From assembly GCA_002698785.1 (NCBI GenBank), contig PAAG01000019.1, forward strand, positions 344,350 to 408,349: a DNA stretch of 64,000 nt. Reading direction: 5' to 3'. Origin of the DNA: Verrucomicrobiales bacterium (GTDB taxonomy: Bacteria; Verrucomicrobiota; Verrucomicrobiia; Verrucomicrobiales; DEV007). The notes beneath the pieces are model-generated. The model was not told where the DNA came from, made no database searches, and saw only the letters and a list, made by a program, of their open reading frames with translations. The translations under genes and the position numbers were made by a program. This document shows positions 1-7,265 of this stretch, in pieces. How positions within the stretch are numbered: the stretch's first letter is position 1; every line of letters starts with the position of its first letter.

Positions 1-2
1 TC

Positions 3-260
3 GACCATTCGGAGGGACCGACGCACCAGATCCTCTTCTTCAAGGAGCGGTTTTTGCCGATGGAATTCCCTGGGCGGAAATCAATGGAGCGCTACAGCAG
101 TCGATTGCGAAAACTGGGCATTTCCGAAGCCATGTTGGGATCAAACGACCAAGGCGCGCCGAGCCGTGAAGCTTTCGAGTCGGCGCTCGAACAGAATGGG
201 CTAACGAAGGGCTTAGCACGACGAACGTCAGGCAAAGTGCAGCCTCCTCGCCGCGATTGA
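3..260 (+). CDS. C-terminal fragment of an unrecognised protein, cut by the window edge
   Basis: The reading frame is open to the left edge without a stop, so the ORF-track start (a TTG at 54) is probably internal and this is the tail of a longer protein. About 85 residues are visible. They are basic and polar, with a motif-like FPGRKSMERYSSRLRKLG stretch that could be a DNA-binding helix, then a low-complexity charged end. I do not recognise the family. It converges on the next gene with only 3 bp between the stops. Confidence 0.45.
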   Translation, partial: DHSEGPTHQILFFKERFLPMEFPGRKSMERYSSRLRKLGISEAMLGSNDQGAPSREAFESALEQNGLTKGLARRTSGKVQPPRRD

Positions 261-263
261 GCG

Positions 264-911
264 TTAGCTTCCAGTTAATCGCTCAGCGATCTTTTCCCCC
301 ATCGGTCGATTCAGCTCAGCAAGGTTCTCTTTCAATTCAAGAACCTTGCTCTCAAGGACCTCATCCAAGATCCGGGGGAATACATATTTTCTGAATCCTT
401 CCAAATCGCCACAGATTTCCTTGTTTGCCGCCATTCGGAGAATCCGGATATGGACCAGAAAATCTTGCAAAACCTGATAAACGCTTTCGTAGTTTTCATC
501 GCCACAACTTCGACGCAAGAGTTTATCCCCGTTGAGATCTTCTGGCATCGAACTAAAGAGGTCTTTATCAACCAAGCCAGCACCCTCCAAAATTAGCTTC
601 TCGACATCCACTTCGATTGCGATGATCTGATCGAGAATGCTTTTCTGATTTCCTTCAGGGTATTTCCCCTTGAGAAGCTCTTCCAAGATCCGGTAATCTT
701 CGCCTCCTTTGAAGGAGGAATTTAGCTGTTTCAATACCTCGATTTGGAGCAACAATGGAGCGTAAAACTTGTTGAGCTTCTCATGGATTTCTTTCCTCTG
801 CGCATTCCGCTGGTCCGACATTGCGGAAATTACCTCTCGGACCAAACCTGTGCCGAAGGCAATGAGAGCGATAAAAACGCTTCCTAAGTATATCCAGTCC
901 CTAGGATCCAT
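264..911 (-). CDS. Single-span membrane protein of unknown function
   Basis: A 215-residue protein with one hydrophobic segment near residues 6-25 (IYLGSVFIALIAFGTGLV), followed by a long soluble, helix-rich, charged domain (NKFYAPLLLQIEVLKQL). The topology suggests an inner-membrane anchor with a cytoplasmic helical domain, the usual layout for many small accessory or abortive-infection proteins, but I see no diagnostic motif. Its start lies inside the last 11 bases of the upstream methyltransferase gene, so the two are translationally coupled and probably work together. Function unknown. Confidence 0.6.
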   Translation of the reverse strand: MDPRDWIYLGSVFIALIAFGTGLVREVISAMSDQRNAQRKEIHEKLNKFYAPLLLQIEVLKQLNSSFKGGEDYRILEELLKGKYPEGNQKSILDQIIAIEVDVEKLILEGAGLVDKDLFSSMPEDLNGDKLLRRSCGDENYESVYQVLQDFLVHIRILRMAANKEICGDLEGFRKYVFPRILDEVLESKVLELKENLAELNRPMGEKIAERLTGS

Positions 912-1503
912 CGATATCGTCCTCTCTTGCTTTGGTCGCGAAAAACGACACCCATTGCTGATCCACGGAAAACTCCAGCTCTATGAAGCCGCTTGCTGAA
1001 AGAACTTCGCCCAACTCTTCCTGCTCGTATCTGGCGACATAAATTCCTTTGCTCTTCGTGTAAGAATCTACTTCAAATCCCTCTCCTTCGCCACGCTTCA
1101 AAGAGGCGAAGAAAACGCCTCCATGCTTCAGAAGTTCGGCGATTTTCTGAATCACGCCAGGCAGTTCTATTCTCTTAAGATGGTGAAGCGATGCCGATGA
1201 CCAAGCGCCATCGAAGGAACCGTTCGGAAATTTCATCGCCCGCATATCTAGATGGAGAACTTCAGCTGTTGTAGCGCTGGCTGCAGCAATCGAGCACAAC
1301 TTTTTCGAGCTATCGATTCCAACACACTGGAATCCTTTGTGCCCGAAGTAGGAGAGATCCCGGCCGTTTCCACAGCCCAAATCAATCACCCTTCCCCCAT
1401 CAGGCAGCCGAGCAATGAAATGACGTCTAGCCGCTCTCACCGCCTCGTTGGCGTGGAGATTTCGCTCTGAGTAAATCTCAGCGATCTCGTCATAAGGATC
1501 CAT
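901..1503 (-). CDS. Class I SAM-dependent methyltransferase
   Basis: Motif I, VIDLGCGNGRDL, lies near residues 38-49 and binds S-adenosylmethionine. A later acidic position (GIDSS) fits motif II, and the AEVLHLDMRAMKFPNGSFDGAWSSASLHH stretch resembles motifs III-IV of small-molecule or ubiE-type methyltransferases. I place the start at the ATG for MDPYDEIAEIY because a purine-rich GGGAGC precedes it and family members begin this way. The ORF track extends 26 residues further without support. The end overlaps the membrane-protein gene by 11 bp. The substrate cannot be inferred. Confidence 0.75.
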   Translation of the reverse strand: MDPYDEIAEIYSERNLHANEAVRAARRHFIARLPDGGRVIDLGCGNGRDLSYFGHKGFQCVGIDSSKKLCSIAAASATTAEVLHLDMRAMKFPNGSFDGAWSSASLHHLKRIELPGVIQKIAELLKHGGVFFASLKRGEGEGFEVDSYTKSKGIYVARYEQEELGEVLSASGFIELEFSVDQQWVSFFATKAREDDIDGS

Positions 1504-1696
1504 CGCTCCCTGCTCCCGATACCCAAATGTCTCGATATCCGATTGTCGAGCGGTCCTCGGCGCAGCTAGACATGTGTTCATGCGTTCAATATACGAGACT
1601 TTTCACGCCTTTCACTGATTTTGTTCCATTTCTCTAGCTCACTTCGGCAAAAGCCGGCTTGCTTTAAACGAGGCGCAGCTTTTTCAATCTCCAATC

Positions 1697-2296
1697 TCAC
1701 TTACGATATGCTTTGGCAAGGGCTTCGTCCGTTTTCCACGGCCCAAGTTTCTTCGGCCGCTTCCGAACGAAATGATCCCCCTTTTCCTCGATCAGCCCCA
1801 ACTGCCCGAGGCCAGCATCCTCGGTGTAAACCTCGATAATCTTGCGAAGAATCGTTTTGTTCAGCTTGCTGCCGGGACCGAAATGCATCTCGCTGTGCCA
1901 GCGAAGCTTTTCGGTGAGTCCGTTCAGAAGATCCTCTTTCGTAAACGCCTTGTGCTCCGGAAGAAATTCGAGCGCAAAAAAATGCCACGCTTCGGAACGT
2001 TCTGGATCCGTCACCAGTTCGTGGTGCAGAAACCACTGAGTAGTCAGAGACTCAAACTTGGGATCATGTTTTCGGAGCACTTCCCCCATCGGAGTCAGTT
2101 TGAGGGGGAGGCCAACTTTCTCGATCACCCCACACTTGTGAAGCCAGCTTCGGTAGCGCTGGCCGAAAGGTCCCCCGTAGCCGAAAGGCTTCGCCAAATC
2201 TTTGTCACTCTTTTTCGGATTCTTGAGAGCTTGGTCAAGAAGACCGGCCATGTATTTTCGATTGAGCCCAAAACTCCCGTGAAATAGAACTGACAT
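1697..2296 (-). CDS. DUF4007 family protein (Dnd-associated)
   Basis: About 199 residues. It opens with a FHGSFGLNRKYMAGLL segment, then a winged-helix-like region and the characteristic TPMGEVLRKHDP ... TQWFLHHELVTDPERSEAWHFF block that I recognise as DUF4007. Family members are frequently encoded beside Dnd-type phosphorothioation or PAPS-reductase-like genes, which fits this place at the edge of the dnd locus. Function is not established; the winged-helix look suggests DNA binding or regulation. The start at 2296 (MSVLFHG) is preferred over the track's 2344, which would prepend a Cys-rich, unconserved leader. It is divergent from the HARE-HTH gene with about 50 bp between them. Confidence 0.7.
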   Translation of the reverse strand: MSVLFHGSFGLNRKYMAGLLDQALKNPKKSDKDLAKPFGYGGPFGQRYRSWLHKCGVIEKVGLPLKLTPMGEVLRKHDPKFESLTTQWFLHHELVTDPERSEAWHFFALEFLPEHKAFTKEDLLNGLTEKLRWHSEMHFGPGSKLNKTILRKIIEVYTEDAGLGQLGLIEEKGDHFVRKRPKKLGPWKTDEALAKAYRK

Positions 2297-2349
2297 AATG
2301 TCAGAGTGAACCGAAAGTCGCTTTGAGCACAAGAAACAATTCAAGTTCC

Positions 2350-2586
2350 ATGACCGTTAAAGAAGCTGCCATCGAAGTGCTGAAGACCGCCGGAAGAGCC
2401 CTTACCGTCGAGGAGATCTTGAGCGATATCAAAGGACGGAATCTGTTTCTGTTCCGCACTACCGGACCTCGCGGGGTTCTACTCGCAACGATGAAGAGAC
2501 ATTCGGAAAATACCCATTCCTGCACACCAGCGAAGGCTAAGGTTTTCAGGCAGGTTTCCGGAGATCGATTCGAGCTGATCGGGTAA
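2350..2586 (+). CDS. HARE-HTH domain protein
   Basis: A 78-residue protein made almost wholly of one domain: MTVKEAAIEVLKTAGRALTVEEIL ... GRNLFLFRTTGPRGVLLATMKRH. This pattern matches the HARE-HTH winged-helix domain (HB1, ASXL, restriction endonuclease), which is often found on restriction and modification enzymes and is thought to read modified DNA. Here it stands alone. The ATG at 2350 is chosen; the track's TTG start at 2323 adds a Ser/Asn-rich leader that may not be translated. It lies divergent from the DUF4007 gene and convergent with the SeqA-like gene, so a role tied to the dnd locus is an inference from position. Confidence 0.65.
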   Translation: MTVKEAAIEVLKTAGRALTVEEILSDIKGRNLFLFRTTGPRGVLLATMKRHSENTHSCTPAKAKVFRQVSGDRFELIG

Positions 2587-2619
2587 TCAAGATCTGCTGT
2601 TTGGAGATCAAAGTTTCAT

Positions 2620-3336
2620 CTATTTGCCCGCAACGATCGCATCGGTCACCATTTTCACGTCTTCAGCCGGGTAGTGAAGCAAGCACATTACCTGCTTTAA
2701 CAATTCTCTCTTATTCGCAGAACTATTGTTGGTAAGGGCATACCAGCGTGTCCCGTCGATTTTCCTTGGGTGGGTTGCATGACCTGAGTTTGCGATCTCG
2801 CTTTGGGACTGTGAAAAATATACCCTCTTTTTCCCTTTGATTTTTGAAATTCGATCGAATTCTTGCTGATGTTGAAAATGAATCCAGCGAAGTGCTTCTA
2901 TGTATCGATCGGTCACATTATCACATGCAAGGAAACCGTTACTGCGAAGAAATGACACAGTATCCCCACGTTGTTCATGATTGGCCCTCGCGACCGGCTT
3001 TCTGGAGAGCTCCTCGACGTTCGCTTCCTCATGTTGAGAACTCGAACCAGGACCTACCTTGCTCCCCTCCCAATCACGCCCCTTCTTGGGAAGGTCGAGA
3101 ATTTCACTGAGAGCGACAGCTGCGTAATCACTAGTACGTTCCTGAGGTCTTTGAGCACTCTTTGGCTCTGAATTATTCTGACCTGAGTTTGATTCTGCTA
3201 TCTTTGGTTCCTTGGGTTCTGGTTCTGATGAAAGTTCCAAAAGACGCCGAAGTATGCTGGAAGCATCCTCTCCGAGTACCTTCGTATTCCTAGCGATATA
3301 GTCGTAGACATCCTGATCCAGTTCGACAGTTGGCAT
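2620..3336 (-). CDS. SeqA-family DNA-binding protein in the dnd locus
   Basis: About 238 residues with both SeqA modules. Residues 1-35 (MPTVELDQDVYDYIARNTK ... ASSILRRLLEL) match the SeqA N-terminal oligomerisation ribbon-helix domain nearly position for position. Residues about 130-238 match the SeqA DNA-binding domain: KKRVYFSQSQSEI, GHATHPRKIDGTRWYALTNN and ELLKQVMCLLHYPAEDV align with the E. coli segments that contact hemimethylated GATC, including the Thr-Asn loop. The linker is longer and Ser/Glu/Pro-rich. The start is set at MPTVELD; the track's N-terminal extension reads antisense-frame sequence inside dndA. The gap to dndA is 11 bp, so they are probably one operon. SeqA is otherwise mainly a gammaproteobacterial replication regulator. 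Confidence 0.85.
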   Translation of the reverse strand: MPTVELDQDVYDYIARNTKVLGEDASSILRRLLELSSEPEPKEPKIAESNSGQNNSEPKSAQRPQERTSDYAAVALSEILDLPKKGRDWEGSKVGPGSSSQHEEANVEELSRKPVARANHEQRGDTVSFLRSNGFLACDNVTDRYIEALRWIHFQHQQEFDRISKIKGKKRVYFSQSQSEIANSGHATHPRKIDGTRWYALTNNSSANKRELLKQVMCLLHYPAEDVKMVTDAIVAGK

Positions 3337-3347
3337 AATTGTAGGAT

Positions 3348-4478
3348 TTATAACATAGCCTGAATTCGGGCCGCAACTTCTTCCCAATCGACTTCTTCCG
3401 TGAGATGACACCAGCTGATGCGCAAGCACTGGTTTGCCTCTTCCTCTGTCATACCCTGGGAAAGGAGAACATGGCTCGGTGTGTAGCTGCTCGAAGTGCA
3501 GGCCGAGCCGTTTGAGATCGCGATCAGATCTTTCAATGAGACGATAGCCGCTTCCGAATTGAGGCCCGCAAAAGAAACGTGGAGGACGTGCTCCGACACG
3601 AAATCCTGATTCCCGGTGAAGGATGGGTTCAGTGAATTTAGTGCCTCCAATGCTTTCGTTTTGATTGCGGAGCATACCCTTCTTCTTTCCACGTGCCGAC
3701 TCCTGGCTAGCTCGACTGCTTTGCCGAATCCAGCAATCAGTGGCACAGGAAGCGTTCCTGGTCGGAGTCCGCGCTCTTGTCCACCTCCGACCATCAGAGG
3801 AGCTAGAGGCAGCCGATCATAGCCCCGCCGCCTTGCTACGAGGCTTCCAACACCTTTGGGGCCATATATTTTGTGTGCACTTGCACTGATAAGATCGATT
3901 CTCTGATTCTGAAGAGGCTCGACTATTTTGCCAAAACCCTGTGCTGCGTCGACGTGAAAAAATGCGGGGTGGTCGGCTAGAACATCACAGTATTCCTCGA
4001 TAGGCTGACGAATTCCCGTTTCGTTGTTGACCTGCATGAGTGAGACAAGCAACGTATCAACCCTTAGCGCGTCGTTAAGGGTTCCTGGCGCAACTTGCCC
4101 CGACGGCTCTGCTTTCAGGTAGGAAACTTCGAAGCCTCTTCGTTCCAGTTCTTCGAACGGTTCAAGAACGGCTTTGTGCTCAATCGAGCTAGTAATTAGA
4201 TGTCGCCGACCTTCTTGCTCCCCATACGCAGCAAGTCCAAGGATTGCCATATTGTTGCTCTCAGTGGCGCCGCTTGAGAAGATGACCTCCTCAGAGTTAC
4301 AGTTTACGAGCGCCGCCACTTCGCTGCGAGCAACCTGAACAGCGCGTTTAGCCGTGTTGCCGTATTCATGCGTTCGGCTGCCGGAGTTCCCGAATTCTTC
4401 TCGGAGGTAAAATTCAACGACTTCGGCAACTTCTGGCTCAATCGGGGTTGTAGCGTTGCAATCGAGATAGACGGGCAT
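3348..4478 (-). CDS. dndA: Cysteine desulfurase DndA
   Basis: A 376-residue class V aminotransferase-fold enzyme. The PLP lysine sits in SAHKIYGPKG near residue 199 and the catalytic cysteine in NGSACTSSS near residue 326. The N-terminus MPVYLDCNATTPIEPEV is typical of NifS/IscS enzymes. It takes sulfur from cysteine as an enzyme-bound persulfide, which in Dnd systems is passed to DndC for phosphorothioate synthesis. Divergent placement from dndB across 99 bp, with the rest of dndBCDE following, supports DndA over a housekeeping IscS. Length is normal for the family. Confidence 0.93.
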   Translation of the reverse strand: MPVYLDCNATTPIEPEVAEVVEFYLREEFGNSGSRTHEYGNTAKRAVQVARSEVAALVNCNSEEVIFSSGATESNNMAILGLAAYGEQEGRRHLITSSIEHKAVLEPFEELERRGFEVSYLKAEPSGQVAPGTLNDALRVDTLLVSLMQVNNETGIRQPIEEYCDVLADHPAFFHVDAAQGFGKIVEPLQNQRIDLISASAHKIYGPKGVGSLVARRRGYDRLPLAPLMVGGGQERGLRPGTLPVPLIAGFGKAVELARSRHVERRRVCSAIKTKALEALNSLNPSFTGNQDFVSEHVLHVSFAGLNSEAAIVSLKDLIAISNGSACTSSSYTPSHVLLSQGMTEEEANQCLRISWCHLTEEVDWEEVAARIQAML

Positions 4479-4505
4479 ACCTCACAGATTCGCCCAGCAA
4501 TCACT

Positions 4506-4548
4506 TGTTTGGCAAACATTTTCCTTCTGTTTGTTTTGACAAGCAAAC
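4506..4548. promoter_or_regulatory. Inverted repeats in the dndA-dndB divergent promoter region
   Basis: The 99-bp spacer between the dndA and dndB starts holds a perfect 13-bp odd palindrome TGTTTG-G-CAAACA (4506-4518) and a second pair TGTTTG ... GCAAAC (4528-4533 and 4543-4548) with a 9-bp gap. A TTGACA at 4536-4541 inside the second pair could be a -35 box for dndB, though no convincing -10 follows at 17 bp. DndB homologues are known to repress dnd transcription, so this is a plausible operator; binding is inferred only. Confidence 0.5.
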
Positions 4549-4577
4549 TCGCGGATGCTCAGTTGAGACCCTATCAG

Positions 4578-5678
4578 ATGTCAGCTGAATTCGAATACAT
4601 TTTCCCTTCGATTAGGGGCGTTCAAGCGGGACGAGAATATTACGTTTCGATGTGTCCCTTACGAATAATTCCAAAAATTTTCATTTTTAATGAGGAGGAG
4701 TTGCTCCCAGAACTTCGCGCACAACGGGTCCTCAACAAAGCTAGGATTCCTGAAATGAGCCGGTACCTCATGGAGAATAGAGACAGTTACGTTTTCTCTG
4801 CAATCACGGCCTCCATCGATGGGAAGGTCTCTTTTGAACCCATCGGCGACAACGGAGAAAGCCATAGGCTAGGGACGCTTCATGTCCCAATGGACGCTTC
4901 GTTCATAATCAACGATGGACAACATCGTCGCGCAGCCATTGAGCAAGCCTTGCACGAACATCCTGAAATTGGTGACGAACATATTTCCGTTGTCTTCTTT
5001 ATGGATGTGGGGCTTGATCGCTGCCAACAGATGTTTGCCGATCTAAATCGCTACGCGATTCGGCCCTCTCCCAGCTTGGGATTGCTTTACGATCACAGAG
5101 ATGAGGCAGCCCAGGTTACAAAGAAAATCGTCTTAGAATCCGACGTTTTCAGAGATGTTGTGGAGGGTGAGAAAACAACACTATCGGCTCGATCACGCAA
5201 GCTCTTCACGCTGAGCGCGGTTCACAAGGCAACGGTAGACCTCTTGAATGGACTCGATGAAAAGTGCTCCGACGACCTTGCCTCTGATGCGATGGAATTT
5301 TGGACCGAGGTGGACAGAACAATTCCCGAATGGGCGCTCGTCCGAAAAAGCAAGATCACATCGGGAGAGGTCCGGCAAACGTTCCTTCATTCTCACGGAA
5401 TCGCGTTGCAAGCCATCGGTAGATTGGGCAATTCACTTCTCAGGATACCGAAATCAAAGCGAGCGAAAGCAATCTCAAAGCTAAAAACGGTAGATTGGTC
5501 TCGATCGAACGGAAAACTCTGGGAAGGACGTGCAATGCTAGGAGGACGAGTGTCGAAGGCCTCTCAAAACATCACCCTGACAACGAATGCTTTGAAGATC
5601 CACGTCGGAGTAGACTTGAACCCGGAAGAGTTGCGCGTAGAGGCAGCTTTTGCCCGAGGAGATTATGAAAGAAAATAG
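4578..5678 (+). CDS. dndB: DndB, DGQHR-domain regulator of phosphorothioation
   Basis: 366 residues from the ATG at 4578 (MSAEFEYIFPSIRGVQAGREYY). The signature DGQHRRAA lies near residue 112, followed by FADLNRYAIRPSPSL, which is standard for DndB. The track start at 4368 runs through the opposite-strand dndA and is rejected. In characterised clusters DndB represses the dnd operon and lowers modification levels. The 3' end overlaps dndC by 14 bp, so dndBC are coupled. Confidence 0.9.
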   Translation: MSAEFEYIFPSIRGVQAGREYYVSMCPLRIIPKIFIFNEEELLPELRAQRVLNKARIPEMSRYLMENRDSYVFSAITASIDGKVSFEPIGDNGESHRLGTLHVPMDASFIINDGQHRRAAIEQALHEHPEIGDEHISVVFFMDVGLDRCQQMFADLNRYAIRPSPSLGLLYDHRDEAAQVTKKIVLESDVFRDVVEGEKTTLSARSRKLFTLSAVHKATVDLLNGLDEKCSDDLASDAMEFWTEVDRTIPEWALVRKSKITSGEVRQTFLHSHGIALQAIGRLGNSLLRIPKSKRAKAISKLKTVDWSRSNGKLWEGRAMLGGRVSKASQNITLTTNALKIHVGVDLNPEELRVEAAFARGDYERK

Positions 5679-7221
5679 TGCCACATCAGCGAATGAGAAT
5701 TCTGCCTTCAAGGAGTTGGGGCTAAAAAAGAGCATTGAGGAACTCAAAATGGAGGTTCAGGAGTTGTACCAATCGGATCAAATTCCTTGGGTCATCGGCT
5801 ACAGTGGTGGAAAGGACTCAACTGCTTCACTTCAGATTGTCTGGCTCGCTCTCCAGGAACTCCCTAAAAACAAGCTTCATAAGAAAGTTCATGTCATTAG
5901 CACAGACACCATGGTTGAGAACCCGATTGTGGCGTCGTGGGTCTCAAATTCCCTGAATCAGATCCAGATTTCCGCAGCTGAACAAGGACTCCCAATTATT
6001 CCCCATCGGCTTACACCTGAACTCAAAGACTCGTTCTGGGTGAATTTGATTGGAAAAGGCTATCCGGCACCGCGCCACAAGTTCCGTTGGTGCACTGAAC
6101 GTCTGAAAATTAATCCCTCAAATAAGTTCATCCGAGACACCATCCGCAGCCATGGGGAGGCCATCCTCGTTCTAGGAATGCGTAAAGCTGAGAGTTCGGC
6201 CCGGCGTGCGGTGATGAAAAAGAACGAAAAGGGTTCCCGTATCAAACAGAAGCTCAGCGTCAACGGCAGTCTTCCCAATGCGTTTGTCTACAATCCAATA
6301 GGCCCATGGACGAACGATGACGTCTGGCTTTTCCTCATGCAGTCTAAAAATCCATGGGGCTACAATAACTCAGACCTCCTAACAATGTATCAGGGTGCCT
6401 CGGCCGATGGCGAATGTCCGCTGGTCGTTGATACAACGACCGCGAGTTGTGGAGACTCTCGATTCGGCTGCTGGGTTTGCACCATGGTTGAACAGGACAA
6501 ATCCATGAGTGCGATGATCCAGAACGACGCTGAGAAGGAATGGATGATGCCACTTCTTAAGCTTCGCAATAAATTGGACTTTCGCGACGCCAATTTGGAT
6601 TCGACTAAACCTGCGGAAAACGATCGTAGACTGCGTGATTTCCGGAGAATGAATGGGTCGGTTCAGATTTTCAAAGGGCGGGCAATTCACGGCCCCTATC
6701 TTCAGGAAACCCGAGCAACTTGGCTTCGCGAACTTCTTGAGGCTCAGACCTGGATACGAAAGAACGGTCCGGAAGAAGTTCGTGACCTCGAACTAATCAG
6801 TCTCGATGAAATCAACGAAATCCGCCGAATCTGGGTAGTCGAGAAACATGAAATGGAGGATTTGCTTCCCCAAGTATACGAAGACGCGACTGGGGAAAAG
6901 TTTCCTGGAAGGCAACTAGATGAGCTCGCCTTCGGAGCCGCAGAAATGGAAATACTTGCGGAAATCTGTGGAGAGAACCAACTCGACTATGAACTCACTC
7001 GCGAGCTCCTTGATATCGAGCGCCGCTATCTCAGTAAGGCGAAGCGCCGGGGACTCTATGACGACGTAGAAAAAGCTTTCCGCCGACATTTTTACTCAGA
7101 TGAAAAAGATGCAATCGACTTCGCGCTACGGAAGAAGAAAGGGCATGACGATGCAGAAGGGTTGGAAATCGACCTATCTGCAAAAGCTCTCACCAAGCTC
7201 GAGGAAGAAGCAAGCAAGTAA
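5665..7221 (+). CDS. dndC: DndC, phosphorothioation sulfurtransferase
   Basis: 518 residues. The ATP-pyrophosphatase loop SGGKDS is near residues 47-52, as in PAPS reductases. A four-cysteine cluster, ECP ... CGDSRFGCWVC around residues 251-272, should hold the 4Fe-4S cluster of this enzyme. DndC activates the DNA backbone phosphate and receives sulfur from DndA. The ATG at 5665 has a strong GAGGAGA just upstream; the track's TTG at 5650 is less likely. It overlaps dndB by 14 bp and is followed after 44 bp by dndD. Confidence 0.93.
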   Translation: MKENSATSANENSAFKELGLKKSIEELKMEVQELYQSDQIPWVIGYSGGKDSTASLQIVWLALQELPKNKLHKKVHVISTDTMVENPIVASWVSNSLNQIQISAAEQGLPIIPHRLTPELKDSFWVNLIGKGYPAPRHKFRWCTERLKINPSNKFIRDTIRSHGEAILVLGMRKAESSARRAVMKKNEKGSRIKQKLSVNGSLPNAFVYNPIGPWTNDDVWLFLMQSKNPWGYNNSDLLTMYQGASADGECPLVVDTTTASCGDSRFGCWVCTMVEQDKSMSAMIQNDAEKEWMMPLLKLRNKLDFRDANLDSTKPAENDRRLRDFRRMNGSVQIFKGRAIHGPYLQETRATWLRELLEAQTWIRKNGPEEVRDLELISLDEINEIRRIWVVEKHEMEDLLPQVYEDATGEKFPGRQLDELAFGAAEMEILAEICGENQLDYELTRELLDIERRYLSKAKRRGLYDDVEKAFRRHFYSDEKDAIDFALRKKKGHDDAEGLEIDLSAKALTKLEEEASK

Positions 7222-7265
7222 GATGATTCCAGTTCGAGACGGAGTAGCTTCCAGCAAAATCTTCT

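Noticed and set aside
3337-3675. N-terminal extension of the SeqA-like ORF
   Set aside because: It reads through dndA in another frame and has no SeqA similarity; SeqA proteins begin at the MPTVELD position.
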